Positions 44,187-53,756 are shown, counted from the first letter of the stretch. The stretch is 64,000 nucleotides of DNA from Telluribacter sp035998675 (GCF_035998675.1 NZ_DASYHI010000016.1:1-64000), one strand, 5' to 3'. The notes: generated by a model from the letters alone, not told the origin. A program made the numbers and translations.

Positions 44187-44246
44187 TAGAGTAAGTCCTG
44201 AATAATCCATATTTGCTATATTTTATCACTTTAACTGAATGAAAGA

Positions 44247-44783
44247 ATGACAACTGGCAGAAAAGTAATAGTGTACATTGCGGCAAGTCTGGATGGCTAT
44301 ATTGCCAAACCAAACGACGATTTGAGCTTCCTGGGCGTAGTGGAAAAAGCCGGAGAAGACTACGGGTATATGGAATTCATAAATACCGTTGACACCGTTA
44401 TTCTAGGCAGGAAAACCTATGATTGGGTCATGGAGCAGGTTTCCGATTTTCCCCACGCCGACAAAGTTACCTACGTAATTACCCGGACCGGACGACCCAC
44501 CCTTGGAAAAACCACCTTTTACACGGACAGTCTGGAGGAACTTGTTACGCGACTTAAACAGGAGAAAGGTAAAAACATATTCGTGGATGGCGGCGCCGAA
44601 GTAGTAAATGAGTTGCTGAGAAGTCAGTTAATCGACGAGTTGATCATTTCGGTCATTCCCATTCTGGTGGGCAACGGTACGAGGCTTTTTCAGGATGACC
44701 GGCCCGAACAGAAATTGAAACTCCTTTCCTGCCGCCAATTCGACACCGGACTTACACAGCTCCACTACCAGGTGGCAGGGTAG
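44247..44783 (+). CDS. Dihydrofolate reductase-like (RibD C-terminal) protein
   Basis: 178 residues with the RibD_C/DHFR-like fold of the YyaP/YwjB group: IVYIAASLDGYIAKPNDDL at the N terminus, DTVILGRKTYDWVMEQ, NIFVDGGAEVVNELLRS and DELIISVIPILVGNGTRLF. It probably binds NADPH and reduces a small heterocycle; the true substrate of this group is not known. Single gene, 60 bp after the esterase-fusion pseudogene. Confidence 0.88.
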   Translation: MTTGRKVIVYIAASLDGYIAKPNDDLSFLGVVEKAGEDYGYMEFINTVDTVILGRKTYDWVMEQVSDFPHADKVTYVITRTGRPTLGKTTFYTDSLEELVTRLKQEKGKNIFVDGGAEVVNELLRSQLIDELIISVIPILVGNGTRLFQDDRPEQKLKLLSCRQFDTGLTQLHYQVAG

Positions 44784-45079
44784 CCAGGTACCTACTACAA
44801 GTACCTCACTCTCTTTAAAAAGGAACTCCTGCTCCTGTCGTAAACCACCCTAATTCTACATAATTCAGAGAAAGCTCAATATAAACAAACGGTCTTTCTC
44901 AACATAATGCAGGTGCTCACGTAGACTGCTTGTATATTTCTCCCGTATCCCACTGATATTCCTCCAATATCCCATATATTCGCTTCAAAATTTATTCAAT
45001 TCATATTGCATAATGTATTTACCGTAAATCAACTCTGTTCAATTCTTTCACCATTAACACTTATCCATCTACATCTACT

Positions 45080-46414
45080 ATGAAAAATGCTGCGACCTTA
45101 CTGACCTTACTACTTATAGCCATTATTACTGGCTGTCGGGATCATAACCAGGAACCTCAGCCCGAAAACGTTCTGGCCTTGCAGGTTGGTTACCCACAAT
45201 TTGATCAGGGCGAATATGTTAAATATGACAAATTCGGCAATATATATGTCGCCGGGTACTATTCGACCAACTCTACCAATGGTAATCCCACTATTTCTAT
45301 TGCCAAATATAACCCAGCAGGAGAATTACAGTGGTTGCAACAGGCAAGAGCTAGCAACAATGCCTCTATCGGAGGGATGGCTGTTGATGACAATGGTAAT
45401 GTGTATATAACTGGGAGCTTTCGGGGTGTAATCACCTTTGGTACTACAGTTCTTAATACCCTCAGCGGCGGTGGAGGTGGCGATGATGTTTTTACCTTAA
45501 AATTTAATACCCAGGGTGAGGTGCTGTGGGCCCACAATACAGGGGGCCCTTCGACCTCTAGTATTCATGGTGAAATCGGCCGCGGTATTGCCGTTGACAA
45601 GACAGGTAACGTATATGTAACAGGTACTTTTGAGAAAACAGGTATTTTCGGCTCCGCTTCATTCACTGCATCGGGTGAAACTGATGTTTTTGTTCTTAAA
45701 TACACCAGCAGTGGAGACCTCCAATGGGCTAAGAGCTTTGGAGAAGCCAACAATGACCAGGCTAATGATATCGCTGTTGATACTCACGGAAATACCTATA
45801 TCACTGGCTTCTTCATGGCCCCTGGTAATAATCATGATGTATTCATCACCAAATACGACAGCCATGGAACACTTCAGTGGAAGCAGAAGGTGGGGCTATC
45901 CGGTTACGACGCAGCCAGTGGAATTGCTGTAGATGGAGCCGGTAATGTATTTATTACTGGTTATTTCAATGATATGATCGCCTTTGGTGGCATTACCCTT
46001 ACGTCCACCGGATCAGGGGATATATTTATTGCTAAGTACGACACCCACGGGGCTTTCCAGTGGGCAAAGCAGGCAGGTGGTACCCAATCCGATTTCGGGC
46101 ATGACATTGCCATAGCTCCCAGCGGCCATGTATATATTATTGGAGACTTTCAAGGTACGGCTACATTTGGAAACGCCATATTAACTTCCAGTGGAAGTAC
46201 GGATGTGGCCATAGCCAAATATACAAATAACGGTGATTTTCAATGGGTCCAGAAGCTGGGAGGCTCAGGTGCTGATCGGGGAAGAAGCATTGCAGTTGAT
46301 GAAAGCGGCCATATGTATATAACAGGTAGTTTTCAGGACAGCGTTCTGATTGGTACTACCACGCTCACCTCCGTCGGACATTCTGATATCTTTATTGCCC
46401 GGTATAAGCAGTAG
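45080..46414 (+). CDS. SBBP-repeat lipoprotein, predicted seven-bladed propeller
   Basis: 444 residues. The signal segment TLLTLLLIAIITGC ends in a lipobox Cys. The rest consists of seven repeats of about 55 residues, each with the SBBP pattern (Ile-Ala-Val-Asp-x-x-Gly-Asn-x-Tyr-Ile-Thr-Gly-x-Phe). The repeat cores read YDKFGNIYVAGYY, AVDDNGNVYITGSF, AVDKTGNVYVTGTF, AVDTHGNTYITGFF, AVDGAGNVFITGYF, AIAPSGHVYIIGDF and AVDESGHMYITGSF. Seven copies fit a closed beta-propeller. Surface or periplasmic, binding role unknown. Base composition is somewhat more AT-rich than its neighbours. Confidence 0.88.
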   Translation: MKNAATLLTLLLIAIITGCRDHNQEPQPENVLALQVGYPQFDQGEYVKYDKFGNIYVAGYYSTNSTNGNPTISIAKYNPAGELQWLQQARASNNASIGGMAVDDNGNVYITGSFRGVITFGTTVLNTLSGGGGGDDVFTLKFNTQGEVLWAHNTGGPSTSSIHGEIGRGIAVDKTGNVYVTGTFEKTGIFGSASFTASGETDVFVLKYTSSGDLQWAKSFGEANNDQANDIAVDTHGNTYITGFFMAPGNNHDVFITKYDSHGTLQWKQKVGLSGYDAASGIAVDGAGNVFITGYFNDMIAFGGITLTSTGSGDIFIAKYDTHGAFQWAKQAGGTQSDFGHDIAIAPSGHVYIIGDFQGTATFGNAILTSSGSTDVAIAKYTNNGDFQWVQKLGGSGADRGRSIAVDESGHMYITGSFQDSVLIGTTTLTSVGHSDIFIARYKQ

Positions 46415-46801
46415 TGAAAAACCTGTTGGTTTGAGTTTAGTAGCCACCGGGTTTATTCTTTTTAAACTACATATTGTAATTACTATAATTTTATTGAGGA
46501 CTTCGGGGTAGGAGTGTATCAATAAGTTATTCAGCCAGTTGTCGTTTATCCTCGAATTGCTGACTATTATTTATAGGGTACAGTCAATATCTCGTACAGA
46601 TATGGATTTTAGGTTTATCATTTCTTCTTATTAGTCCTACTTTAAGATATAGCCATTCTAATTCAGCATTTACACATACCCCTACTACTAAGGAGCATGT
46701 GCCTGCCACTGTCGCAAACTACCCTTTAATTGTCGGCATTCTCCCCCGAATCCGATCCTGTTTCCATTACTTTTGCCACTGAACCTTTACCTAGTAGTTA
46801 T
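46415..46801. other. AT-rich intergenic stretch
   Basis: About 390 bp between the SBBP gene and the SRPBCC pair. No gene, hairpin with T-run or repeat was recognised. It must hold the promoter for 46802, but no consensus boxes stand out. Confidence 0.5.
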
Positions 46802-47227
46802 ATGAAAACAGTCAGATTTTCTGTTCAAATCCAGGCTCCCCGGGAAAAAGTGTGGGAGCAGTTGTGGAGTAATGAGGGGTACCGGCAGTGGACCTCCGCC
46901 TTTAGCGAAGGCTCCTACGCCGAAAGTAGTTGGGAAGAAGGAAGTCCAATTTTGTTTCTTTCGCCCAAAGGAGACGGTATGTTTGGGGTCATTGAGAAAA
47001 AAGTACCTTTGGAAGTGATGACCTTCAAACACCTGGGCGAATTAAAAAATGGTCGGCAGGAGACCAAAGACTGGGCCGGAGCCCGCGAAAGCTACGCCCT
47101 AACAGCATTGACTGACCAAACTACCGAAGTAGAGGTAGCGCTGGATGCTACGGATGAGTTTCAGGATTATTTCCAGGATACCTTTCCGAAGGCTTTACAC
47201 ATCCTGAAACAGATTTCAGAACAATAA
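46802..47227 (+). CDS. SRPBCC-domain protein
   Basis: 141 residues from the ATG at 46802, which gives the normal domain start; an upstream frame extension lacks family support. The polyketide cyclase/START-like pattern is clear: KTVRFSVQIQAPREKVWEQL, then NEGYRQWTSAFSEGSYAESS, and ELKNGRQETKDWAGARESYA. Probably binds a hydrophobic ligand. It lies 44 bp before another SRPBCC gene on the same strand. Confidence 0.85.
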   Translation: MKTVRFSVQIQAPREKVWEQLWSNEGYRQWTSAFSEGSYAESSWEEGSPILFLSPKGDGMFGVIEKKVPLEVMTFKHLGELKNGRQETKDWAGARESYALTALTDQTTEVEVALDATDEFQDYFQDTFPKALHILKQISEQ

Positions 47228-47271
47228 CCAGATAAACAAGTACTTACTCATCCAACCCCCAAAAACCAACC

Positions 47272-47757
47272 ATGACCCAAACCCAATATACCAAAAGCCC
47301 CGACAGCAAGGTACTTGCTGTCAGCCGTGAGTTTGCAGCAGCGCCGGAGCAAGTCTGGCAGGCCTGGACCGACAGCCAACTCCTGGACCAGTGGTGGGCT
47401 CCCAAACCCTGGAAAGCCCAAACCAAAACGATGCAATTTGAAGAAGGAGGCTCCTGGCTGTACTGTATGGAAGGGCCGGACGGCGAAAAATCGTGGGCCC
47501 AGGCAGACTTTAAAAATATACAACCGCAAGCGAGTTACGAAGCTACCGATAGCTTTTGTGATGAGGAGGGCAACCTAAACCCCGATTTCCCAAGCACGCA
47601 CTGGAAGACTACCTTTGCCCCAAGTCAAGTAGGTACCCGGGTAAACGTGGAGATTACCTTCCCAACCCGGGCCGACCTGGAAAAAATCGTTGAAATGGGC
47701 TTTGAAACCGGTTTTGCGGCTGCGCACGAAAACCTGGATACGTTACTCAAGTACTAA
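47272..47757 (+). CDS. SRPBCC/AHSA1-like protein
   Basis: 161 residues with the AHSA1 family layout: LAVSREFAAAPEQVWQAWTD, LLDQWWAPKPWKAQTKTM and FEEGGSWLYCMEGPDGEK, then LNPDFPSTHWKTTFAP and VGTRVNVEITFPTRADLEK. It is paralogous in fold, though not close in sequence, to the preceding protein, and the two form a likely operon. Function unknown; family members bind small ligands or Hsp90. Confidence 0.85.
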   Translation: MTQTQYTKSPDSKVLAVSREFAAAPEQVWQAWTDSQLLDQWWAPKPWKAQTKTMQFEEGGSWLYCMEGPDGEKSWAQADFKNIQPQASYEATDSFCDEEGNLNPDFPSTHWKTTFAPSQVGTRVNVEITFPTRADLEKIVEMGFETGFAAAHENLDTLLKY

Positions 47758-47765
47758 TTGGGAAC

Positions 47766-47791
47766 AAAAACGCCCGGCTTCGGCCGGGCGT
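47766..47791 (-). terminator. Terminator with UUCG-type tetraloop
   Basis: ACGCCCGGC (47770-47778), TTCG loop, GCCGGGCGT (47783-47791). On the minus strand the stem is followed by a T run, so it ends the receptor gene at 47819; it can also block read-through from 47757. Confidence 0.8.
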
Positions 47792-47818
47792 CAACTAGTT
47801 GTTTACTACTCCACCTGG

Positions 47819-50593
47819 TTACCGCTGCTGTTCAAAATCTTTCTCGGTGGCTCCGCCGCTGAAATGCCGCAGGTTATAAGTAAAGGTCAGCATGAAGTAC
47901 CGCTGCAGTACATTGGACTGTACATCCTCCACGAAGATATCCGTGACGTTCCGCCGGATGCTCACGTTCTGTTTCAGCAGGTCAAATACACTGAGGCTAA
48001 ACTCCCCGCGCTGGTTGGCAAATACCTTTTTCCCGATGCTCATGTTCCAGATCATGTAGTTGGTATTGAAACCCGCCGACAGTCCGGTATTGAGCTGGTG
48101 AATGAGGTCGGTACGGTACACGAAGCCTTTCCAGGCCACCCAGGTCAGCCGCATCCGGGTACTTTGGTTGAAATAATTTTCGGTGGTCTTCCGGAGTGAC
48201 CGCTCTACAATATTGTAGCCCGAGCGGGTACTTACGTAGAAATCCAGCGACTCGCTGATGTTGCTGCTCAGCGATACCCCTACCCGAAAGTTGGTCGTGG
48301 AGGTAAAGTTGGTCAGGGAGTCGATCAGGCTGGGAAGCCGGGTATGGTTAACAAAGCCAAACAGGCTGAGTTTTGATTTGACAAAATTGAGGGGCTGCCC
48401 GTAGTTAAAAAATGTACGGATGGTCCAGTAGCCATCCAGGTTAACGGGGCGCGATAGCTGCGAACCCACCTGCAGGGTATCAACGGCCGTCAGGGCGAGG
48501 GGGCGGCGGGCGGTGATGGTACTGGTACCAATGTAGTTGGGTACTACCGACGACTCCACCATGGCAAAAAACGTATGGTTGTTGGTGGGGTTCTGCGCCC
48601 GGTACCTACCCCGGAACCGGTTCTGTACTGCCTGCACCAGATTGGGATTACCGGTCCGGACGTACAAAGGATTAGAAACATTAAACACGCTCTGCAACTG
48701 GTTGATGGAGGGAGCGTCGGTCCAGGTACGGTAGTCCAGTTCTATATTGTTGGTTTTGGAGAAGCGATACTCAAACCGGGCGGAGGGCAACACGTTATTG
48801 AAAGTCCGGTTCAACTCAAACCGCCCCGGAAAAATCTGATTGTTTTCCAGCCTGGCCCGTTGGTATTCGCCCTCTATCTGTAAACGTACCTTTTCGGTGC
48901 GGTACTGGTAGCTGAGGCCTGTCTCCTCGGTAAAGTAATCACTTTTGAAGGAATTACTCAGTCCCGTATTCAGGTACGCGTAAGTACCCGTCAATTCATC
49001 AAAATCGTACAAGCGCCGGTCCGAATCATCATAGCGGTTGCCGCGCTCGTGTTCCAGTTCCAGGCGGCCATTCTTACCGACCGGCTCCGTGTAGGACAGT
49101 TCGCCTTCCCAGGAAAAACCATTCTGGTTGTAGTCCGTAAATTGATTAAGTACCCGGCTGCGCTCCGGCTCCCGAAAATAAATGTTGTCGGCCAGCCGAA
49201 AGCTTTCGCTGTTGTTGCTGTTGAAGCCGGAATTAAGCCTAATGGTAACGCTTCGCCCCGGCTTGGCAAACCGGTGGCTGTACAGCAGCGTATTTCGGAA
49301 ATTAAAGCTGGCGTTATCGGAGTTGGAGGTATTTTCGGTCTGGTTGAGCGGACTGTTATCGTTTTCGGTGCGGCCCAGGAAATACCCGAAGTTATCCTCG
49401 GTCTGAACGGTCAGGTTGGGGCGAAACAGGATACGGTTATTTTCATTGATCTTATAGTCAATCCGCATATTGGCCCGGTGGGTGGCCTGCTTTTCAATAC
49501 TCTGGTTGTTTTCGCGGTAAAAGCGTCCGGAATCGGCCGGGCTGACAAAATCCTGAAACCGAGACTGTACCCCGAAGTTCTGCTGATGGGTATAGGAATA
49601 ACTACCGCTGGCTTCGATTTTTTTGGCCCACATATCCGAGTAGTTCAGCCCGAACAGGTTGGTATTGATAATACCGTTACGGGGCCGCTCGCCGCCCTGA
49701 CTGCTCTGGTCCATGGTGAAATTGGTCGTATTAATATTATTGCTAAGCCCCGTGATGGTCAACCGCCGGTCTTCATTGAACAGGTTAACACTGGCACCCA
49801 GCAGGTAGCGGTCGCTGGTACCATAGCCCACCGTACCTTTCCCGAACTGGCCTTTCCGGCGGTTGGGCTTGGTTACAATATTGATGGTTTTGAGTTGCTC
49901 ATTATCATCAAAGCCGCTCAGTTCGGCTTTGTCGCTCTTTTTATCGAATATCTGGATACTGGCAATAACTTCGGCCGGCAAACTTTGCAAAGCCGTAGCC
50001 ACGTCGGTACCAAAGTAAGGCTTCCCGTCAATCAGTATTTGCTGGACATCTTCCCCCTGCGCCTGTACTTTGCCGTCTTCCATGGTCACTCCGGGTAGTT
50101 TCTGGATCAGTTCCTGCGCGCTGGCATCCGCGGCCGTTTTGAAGGCACCGGCGTTAAACTGGGTAGTGTCGCCTTTTTGCTCGCCGGTGGCTACCTGCCC
50201 AACTATCTGTACCTCCTGTAGGTTGTTTGCTTCTTCTATCAGCAACAAAATCCCCAAATCAACCGACTCGTTCTCCACGTCCACCGAGCGCGACAGCGGT
50301 TTAAAGCCCAGGTAATTGATTTTGACCAGGTATTCGCCGGGGGCAATCTTCTCAAACCTGAACTCTCCATTACCATCGGTCATTACCCCATTGGTAGCCT
50401 GTTCTTCCGTTGCTTTCTGAATAGTGACAATAGCACCCGGCATCATGGTCTTATCGGATGCATTCTGAACGGTACCCTGAATGGTAACACTTTGGGAAAA
50501 AGAGGTAAACGAAAAAAGACATAAACAAAAAAGCCAAAACAGGCTATTTTTTAGAACTTTTGTATTTTCAAAATTTTCCTGTTGAGTGAACAT
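47819..50593 (-). CDS. Outer-membrane beta-barrel receptor (TonB-receptor-like, CarboxypepD_reg domain)
   Basis: 924 residues. A signal peptide (LFWLFCLCLFSFTSFSQ) is followed by a carboxypeptidase-regulatory-like domain (TIQGTVQNASDKTMMPGA, FRFEKIAPGEYLVKINYLGF), a plug-like domain (AQELIQKLPGVTMEDGKVQA, QQILIDGKPYFG) and a long beta barrel of the OMP_b-brl_3 group. The barrel ends in YFMLTFTYNLRHF followed by a short tail. No SusD partner is next to it, so it is not part of a polysaccharide locus. Substrate unknown; related proteins have been linked to ion or peptide uptake. Single gene with its own terminator. Confidence 0.9.
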   Translation of the reverse strand: MFTQQENFENTKVLKNSLFWLFCLCLFSFTSFSQSVTIQGTVQNASDKTMMPGAIVTIQKATEEQATNGVMTDGNGEFRFEKIAPGEYLVKINYLGFKPLSRSVDVENESVDLGILLLIEEANNLQEVQIVGQVATGEQKGDTTQFNAGAFKTAADASAQELIQKLPGVTMEDGKVQAQGEDVQQILIDGKPYFGTDVATALQSLPAEVIASIQIFDKKSDKAELSGFDDNEQLKTINIVTKPNRRKGQFGKGTVGYGTSDRYLLGASVNLFNEDRRLTITGLSNNINTTNFTMDQSSQGGERPRNGIINTNLFGLNYSDMWAKKIEASGSYSYTHQQNFGVQSRFQDFVSPADSGRFYRENNQSIEKQATHRANMRIDYKINENNRILFRPNLTVQTEDNFGYFLGRTENDNSPLNQTENTSNSDNASFNFRNTLLYSHRFAKPGRSVTIRLNSGFNSNNSESFRLADNIYFREPERSRVLNQFTDYNQNGFSWEGELSYTEPVGKNGRLELEHERGNRYDDSDRRLYDFDELTGTYAYLNTGLSNSFKSDYFTEETGLSYQYRTEKVRLQIEGEYQRARLENNQIFPGRFELNRTFNNVLPSARFEYRFSKTNNIELDYRTWTDAPSINQLQSVFNVSNPLYVRTGNPNLVQAVQNRFRGRYRAQNPTNNHTFFAMVESSVVPNYIGTSTITARRPLALTAVDTLQVGSQLSRPVNLDGYWTIRTFFNYGQPLNFVKSKLSLFGFVNHTRLPSLIDSLTNFTSTTNFRVGVSLSSNISESLDFYVSTRSGYNIVERSLRKTTENYFNQSTRMRLTWVAWKGFVYRTDLIHQLNTGLSAGFNTNYMIWNMSIGKKVFANQRGEFSLSVFDLLKQNVSIRRNVTDIFVEDVQSNVLQRYFMLTFTYNLRHFSGGATEKDFEQQR

Positions 50594-50917
50594 GCCGATA
50601 CAACCAAAAGATTAATAAAACTAGTTACCTGATAATACAAAGGGTACTTTTGGGCAGTCATACCTAAAAAAATTCTTTTAGATTGGCGGGATGTCGGGAA
50701 GCAATGCCAGATAGTACTACCTACTTAACACTATTTTTGGATAAATGGCTAGGGAAAATTTACGAGGTAGTGCGACCGACTGGAAGGTTGTTCCTTTCGG
50801 CAAGAATCTGCACTACTATAAATACCTTTTTCTGGGCAGTAAGTAGCTAAAATACCTGTTTTGAGTACCCTAACTACATGGGTATAACTGTCCCATGTAT
50901 GGATATAAAAAATCCCT
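50594..50917. other. Divergent intergenic region
   Basis: About 320 bp between the receptor gene (minus) and the S9-like hydrolase (plus). It holds an inverted repeat at 50875-50899 and a short AT-rich palindrome (CTAAAAAAATTCTTTTAG, near 50667-50684). No gene is recognised. Confidence 0.5.
50875..50899. promoter_or_regulatory. Inverted repeat upstream of the S9-like hydrolase, candidate operator
   Basis: TACATGGG (50875-50882) and CCCATGTA (50892-50899) are exact complements, 9 nt apart, ending 18 bp before the ATG at 50918. Symmetry and position suggest a regulator site or a 5'-leader hairpin. Confidence 0.35.
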
Positions 50918-51865
50918 ATGAAATACTTTTTCTCATTCCTACTGGTACTGATCAGTATATCTGCCAAGTCCCAAAACAGGAAAATTATTGAACAGATACC
51001 CATCGCCCTACCTGACTCAACCATTCATGCTGTTGAAAAGGTAGTCCCTGGTATCAAGTCCATTATTGCCATGGTTAACTTCTACCGCATCACGTATAGC
51101 TCTGACGGATTGAATGTAAAGGGCTATTTAGCTATACCAAAAAAAAAGGGTAGTTATCCATGTATCATTTATAACCGGGGTGGGAATAAGGAGTTTGGTA
51201 AAATCACCGACGCAGGTTTTCTGCTAAGGGGTCTGGGCGAATTAAGCAGTCAGGGATATATCATAGTAGCCAGTCAGTACAGAGGCAATGATGGTGGCGA
51301 AGGGAAAGAAGAATTTGGTGGAAAAGACATAAATGACGTACTAAACTTAATCCCGGTACTTTCGGAGGTACCCAAAGCAGATACGTCCCGAATTGGCATG
51401 TTTGGGTGGAGCCGGGGGGGAATGATGACCTACCTGGCCTTAACAAAGACAACGAAGATCAAAGCAGCCGTAGTGGGTAGTGGCATCACGGACTTAACTA
51501 ATTTGTTGGAAAGCCGTCCGGAGTTTGACGAAGTTTACAAGGATCTGATCCCTGGCTATGCAGATAACAAGGTCCGTCCCCTGAACGAACGCTCTGCTGT
51601 TCAGTTCGCAGAAAAAATAAACAAAACTACACCAATCCTTATCCTGCAGGGAACTGCCGACTGGCGTGTCCCTACCAATCAGGTGCTGGATCTTGCGAAC
51701 AGATTTTATCAGATAAAGCAACCGTTTCGGTTCATTTTATATGAAGGAGGGGAGCATTCACTGATTGAGCACCGATCCGACTACCTCATTCAAACAGTAA
51801 ACTGGTTTAACACCTACCTCCGTGACAGAAAAACCTGGCCAAGTCTGGAAACGCACGGCGGTTAA
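50918..51865 (+). CDS. Secreted alpha/beta hydrolase of the prolyl oligopeptidase (S9) family
   Basis: 315 residues with a signal peptide (FFSFLLVLISISAKSQ). Only the peptidase-type hydrolase domain is present; there is no propeller. The catalytic triad is visible as Ser in GMFGWSRGGMMTYLA, Asp in LQGTADWRVPTNQ and His in YEGGEHSLIEH. IIVASQYRGNDGGEGKEEFG is the typical oxyanion-side loop. Substrate unknown; a peptidase or esterase role is possible. Followed by a bidirectional terminator. Confidence 0.88.
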   Translation: MKYFFSFLLVLISISAKSQNRKIIEQIPIALPDSTIHAVEKVVPGIKSIIAMVNFYRITYSSDGLNVKGYLAIPKKKGSYPCIIYNRGGNKEFGKITDAGFLLRGLGELSSQGYIIVASQYRGNDGGEGKEEFGGKDINDVLNLIPVLSEVPKADTSRIGMFGWSRGGMMTYLALTKTTKIKAAVVGSGITDLTNLLESRPEFDEVYKDLIPGYADNKVRPLNERSAVQFAEKINKTTPILILQGTADWRVPTNQVLDLANRFYQIKQPFRFILYEGGEHSLIEHRSDYLIQTVNWFNTYLRDRKTWPSLETHGG

Positions 51866-51905
51866 GAACAAATACAAGAGAACTTCTAACGAACTTACCA
51901 AATAA

Positions 51906-51933
51906 AAAACGCCTGACCAAAGCCAGGCGTTTT
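51906..51933. terminator. Bidirectional terminator
   Basis: AAAACGCCTG (51906-51915) pairs with CAGGCGTTTT (51924-51933), 8-nt loop. It lies between convergent genes ending at 51865 and 51965. Confidence 0.85.
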
Positions 51934-51964
51934 CACTCGTAATTTTTACAGTTTTTAGTACCAA

Positions 51965-52990
51965 CTACTCCTCCCCGACCTCTTCTGCGATCAAGTAGTC
52001 GCCGGTGCGCTTAACGGATTGCTTCACGAGCAGCTCACCGATGAAACCTCCCAGAAAGAACTGCGTACCCAGGATTATCACCACCAGTGCCAGGAAAAAG
52101 AGCGGGTTATCGGTGACGTTCCGAAATGGCTGGTGCATGTAGATTTTCCAGATTTTTTCTGCGATTAGCCAGACGGTAATCATTGAGCCAACGAAAAACA
52201 TCAGAATACCCATACTCCCAAAAAAGTGCATGGGCCGCCGGCCAAATTTGTTGACAAAGGCAATGGACAGCAGGTCCAGAAAACCGAAAATAAAACGCTC
52301 AAGACCAAACTTGGTCGTACCATATTTGCGGGCCCGGTGCTGTACCTCCTTCTCGCCGATTTTACTGAACCCGTTCCACTTGGCAATGACCGGAATGTAC
52401 CGGTGCATTTCGCCATAGATGGTTATGTTTTTTACAACCTCGCGCCGGTAAGCTTTCAGTCCACAGTTGAAATCGTGCAGGTACACGTCGGAGATGGCCC
52501 GCGTAGCGGCGTTGAAAAGCTTGGTCGGCAGGGTCTTGCTCAGGGGGTCATACCGTTTCTTTTTCCAGCCCGACACCAGGTCATAGCCTTCTTCGGTGAT
52601 CATACGGTACAGGTCGGGAATCTCGTCGGGACTATCCTGCATGTCGGCGTCCATGGTGATTACCACCTTCCCGTGCAGGGCCTGAAAACCGGTTTGCAAA
52701 GCGGCGGTTTTTCCGTAATTACGCGAAAAACGAATACCCCGTACGTTTGGATTCCGTTCGGAAAGCGCGGTAATTACCTCCCAGGACCGGTCGCGGCTGC
52801 CATCATCTATGAACAGTATTTCGTAGGTAAAATGATTCTCCTCCATGACCCGCACAATCCAGTCGTGCAGTTCGGGGAGTGATTCGTCTTCGTTGTATAA
52901 AGGTACTACTACGGATACCTGAATAGCCGACTCGTTGATAGGCAGCCGGGTACTGGTACGTTGCAGCGATATGGATTCTCTTTCAGACAC
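51965..52990 (-). CDS. Family 2 glycosyltransferase (polyprenyl-phosphate sugar transferase type)
   Basis: 341 residues from the GTG at 52990. The GT2 domain shows VSVVVPLYNEDESLPELHDW, EILFIDDGSRDRSWEVI, GKTAALQTGFQALHGKV and the DxD-type VITMDADMQDSP, then LHDFNCGLKAYRREVV. Two C-terminal membrane segments follow (GSMGILMFFVGSMITVWLI, PLFFLALVVIILGTQFFLGG). This is the DPM1/GtrB/ArnC-like layout that moves a sugar onto a lipid carrier. A GTG at 53041 would add 17 residues and overlap the preceding methyltransferase gene by 35 bp; the downstream GTG, 16 bp after that gene's stop, seems better. Confidence 0.9.
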   Translation of the reverse strand: MSERESISLQRTSTRLPINESAIQVSVVVPLYNEDESLPELHDWIVRVMEENHFTYEILFIDDGSRDRSWEVITALSERNPNVRGIRFSRNYGKTAALQTGFQALHGKVVITMDADMQDSPDEIPDLYRMITEEGYDLVSGWKKKRYDPLSKTLPTKLFNAATRAISDVYLHDFNCGLKAYRREVVKNITIYGEMHRYIPVIAKWNGFSKIGEKEVQHRARKYGTTKFGLERFIFGFLDLLSIAFVNKFGRRPMHFFGSMGILMFFVGSMITVWLIAEKIWKIYMHQPFRNVTDNPLFFLALVVIILGTQFFLGGFIGELLVKQSVKRTGDYLIAEEVGEE

Positions 52991-53006
52991 GAAATTTATT
53001 TTTTTG

Positions 53007-53756
53007 TCAAAGTAATAAATAAAAATCTTCCAACAGCCCACGAAACGACGAACTGTACGTACGGCCGTCGGTTTCGTAAATAAACAACTCTTTTTCAGTA
53101 TTAGTTACAGTCTCCTTTTCCCCATAAACATAAGTACTGAGCTTTCGGAAAGGTCGGCGGCCCGGCTGGTGGGTCAGCAGCAATTCCCGAAAAGGTACCC
53201 AGCCCTGCGCCCCGGCCAGGAGCCGCAGCTGTTCGCTTTCCTCTACCGGCAGCAGCACATTCCAAACGCCACTCTTTTTCAAGAGTCTGGTTACCGCATT
53301 CAGCAGGTCGGTGAAACCTAGTTCCTGCGCATGGTGCGCCTGGTTAATTCCCGCATCCGGCGACCGCAGGTCCGATTGGTAGAAGGGCGGATTGGTAATG
53401 AGACAGTCGTAGGGTACTTCCGGCTCAAAAGCCTGAATGGAGGTACTTAGTACCCTGACCCGCTCCGCAAACGGACTGGCCGCCACATTTTCCCGCGCCT
53501 GCGCCGCCGCCGCCGCATCCAGTTCAACGGCATCTACCCAAACCCGGGGGTACCTTTGGGCCACCATCAGGGAAAGCAGCCCGGTACCCGTCCCAATATC
53601 AAGAATTCGAGTTGAAGTACTTAAAGTACCAGCATTAACCTGACTATTTACCACCGCCCAGGCCCCCAGCACGCAGGCGTCGGTACATACTTTCATGGCG
53701 CAGCGGTCCTGCTGAATGGTAAACTGCTTAAACCGAAAAGAATGATTACGCGGCAT
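53007..53756 (-). CDS. trmN6: tRNA1(Val) (adenine(37)-N6)-methyltransferase
   Basis: 249 residues. The N terminus (FRFKQFTIQQDRCAMKVCTD) and the SAM-binding ILDIGTGTGLLSLMVAQRYP are those of TrmN6/YfiC. The catalytic N6-adenine motif NPPF occurs in CLITNPPFYQSDLRSPD. It methylates A37 of tRNA-Val. The first 12 codons are duplicated 110 bp upstream (53831-53867). The downstream glycosyltransferase gene follows closely and may be cotranscribed. Confidence 0.93.
   Translation of the reverse strand: MPRNHSFRFKQFTIQQDRCAMKVCTDACVLGAWAVVNSQVNAGTLSTSTRILDIGTGTGLLSLMVAQRYPRVWVDAVELDAAAAAQARENVAASPFAERVRVLSTSIQAFEPEVPYDCLITNPPFYQSDLRSPDAGINQAHHAQELGFTDLLNAVTRLLKKSGVWNVLLPVEESEQLRLLAGAQGWVPFRELLLTHQPGRRPFRKLSTYVYGEKETVTNTEKELFIYETDGRTYSSSFRGLLEDFYLLL

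Noticed and set aside
49049..50098. 349-codon open frame antisense to the outer-membrane receptor gene
   Set aside because: Overlaps a full-length receptor with recognisable domains; the translated sequence is low complexity and unlike any family.
47819..50593. SusC-type receptor of a polysaccharide utilisation locus
   Set aside because: No SusD-like lipoprotein or glycosidase is adjacent, and the barrel type resembles OMP_b-brl_3 proteins and not SusC.
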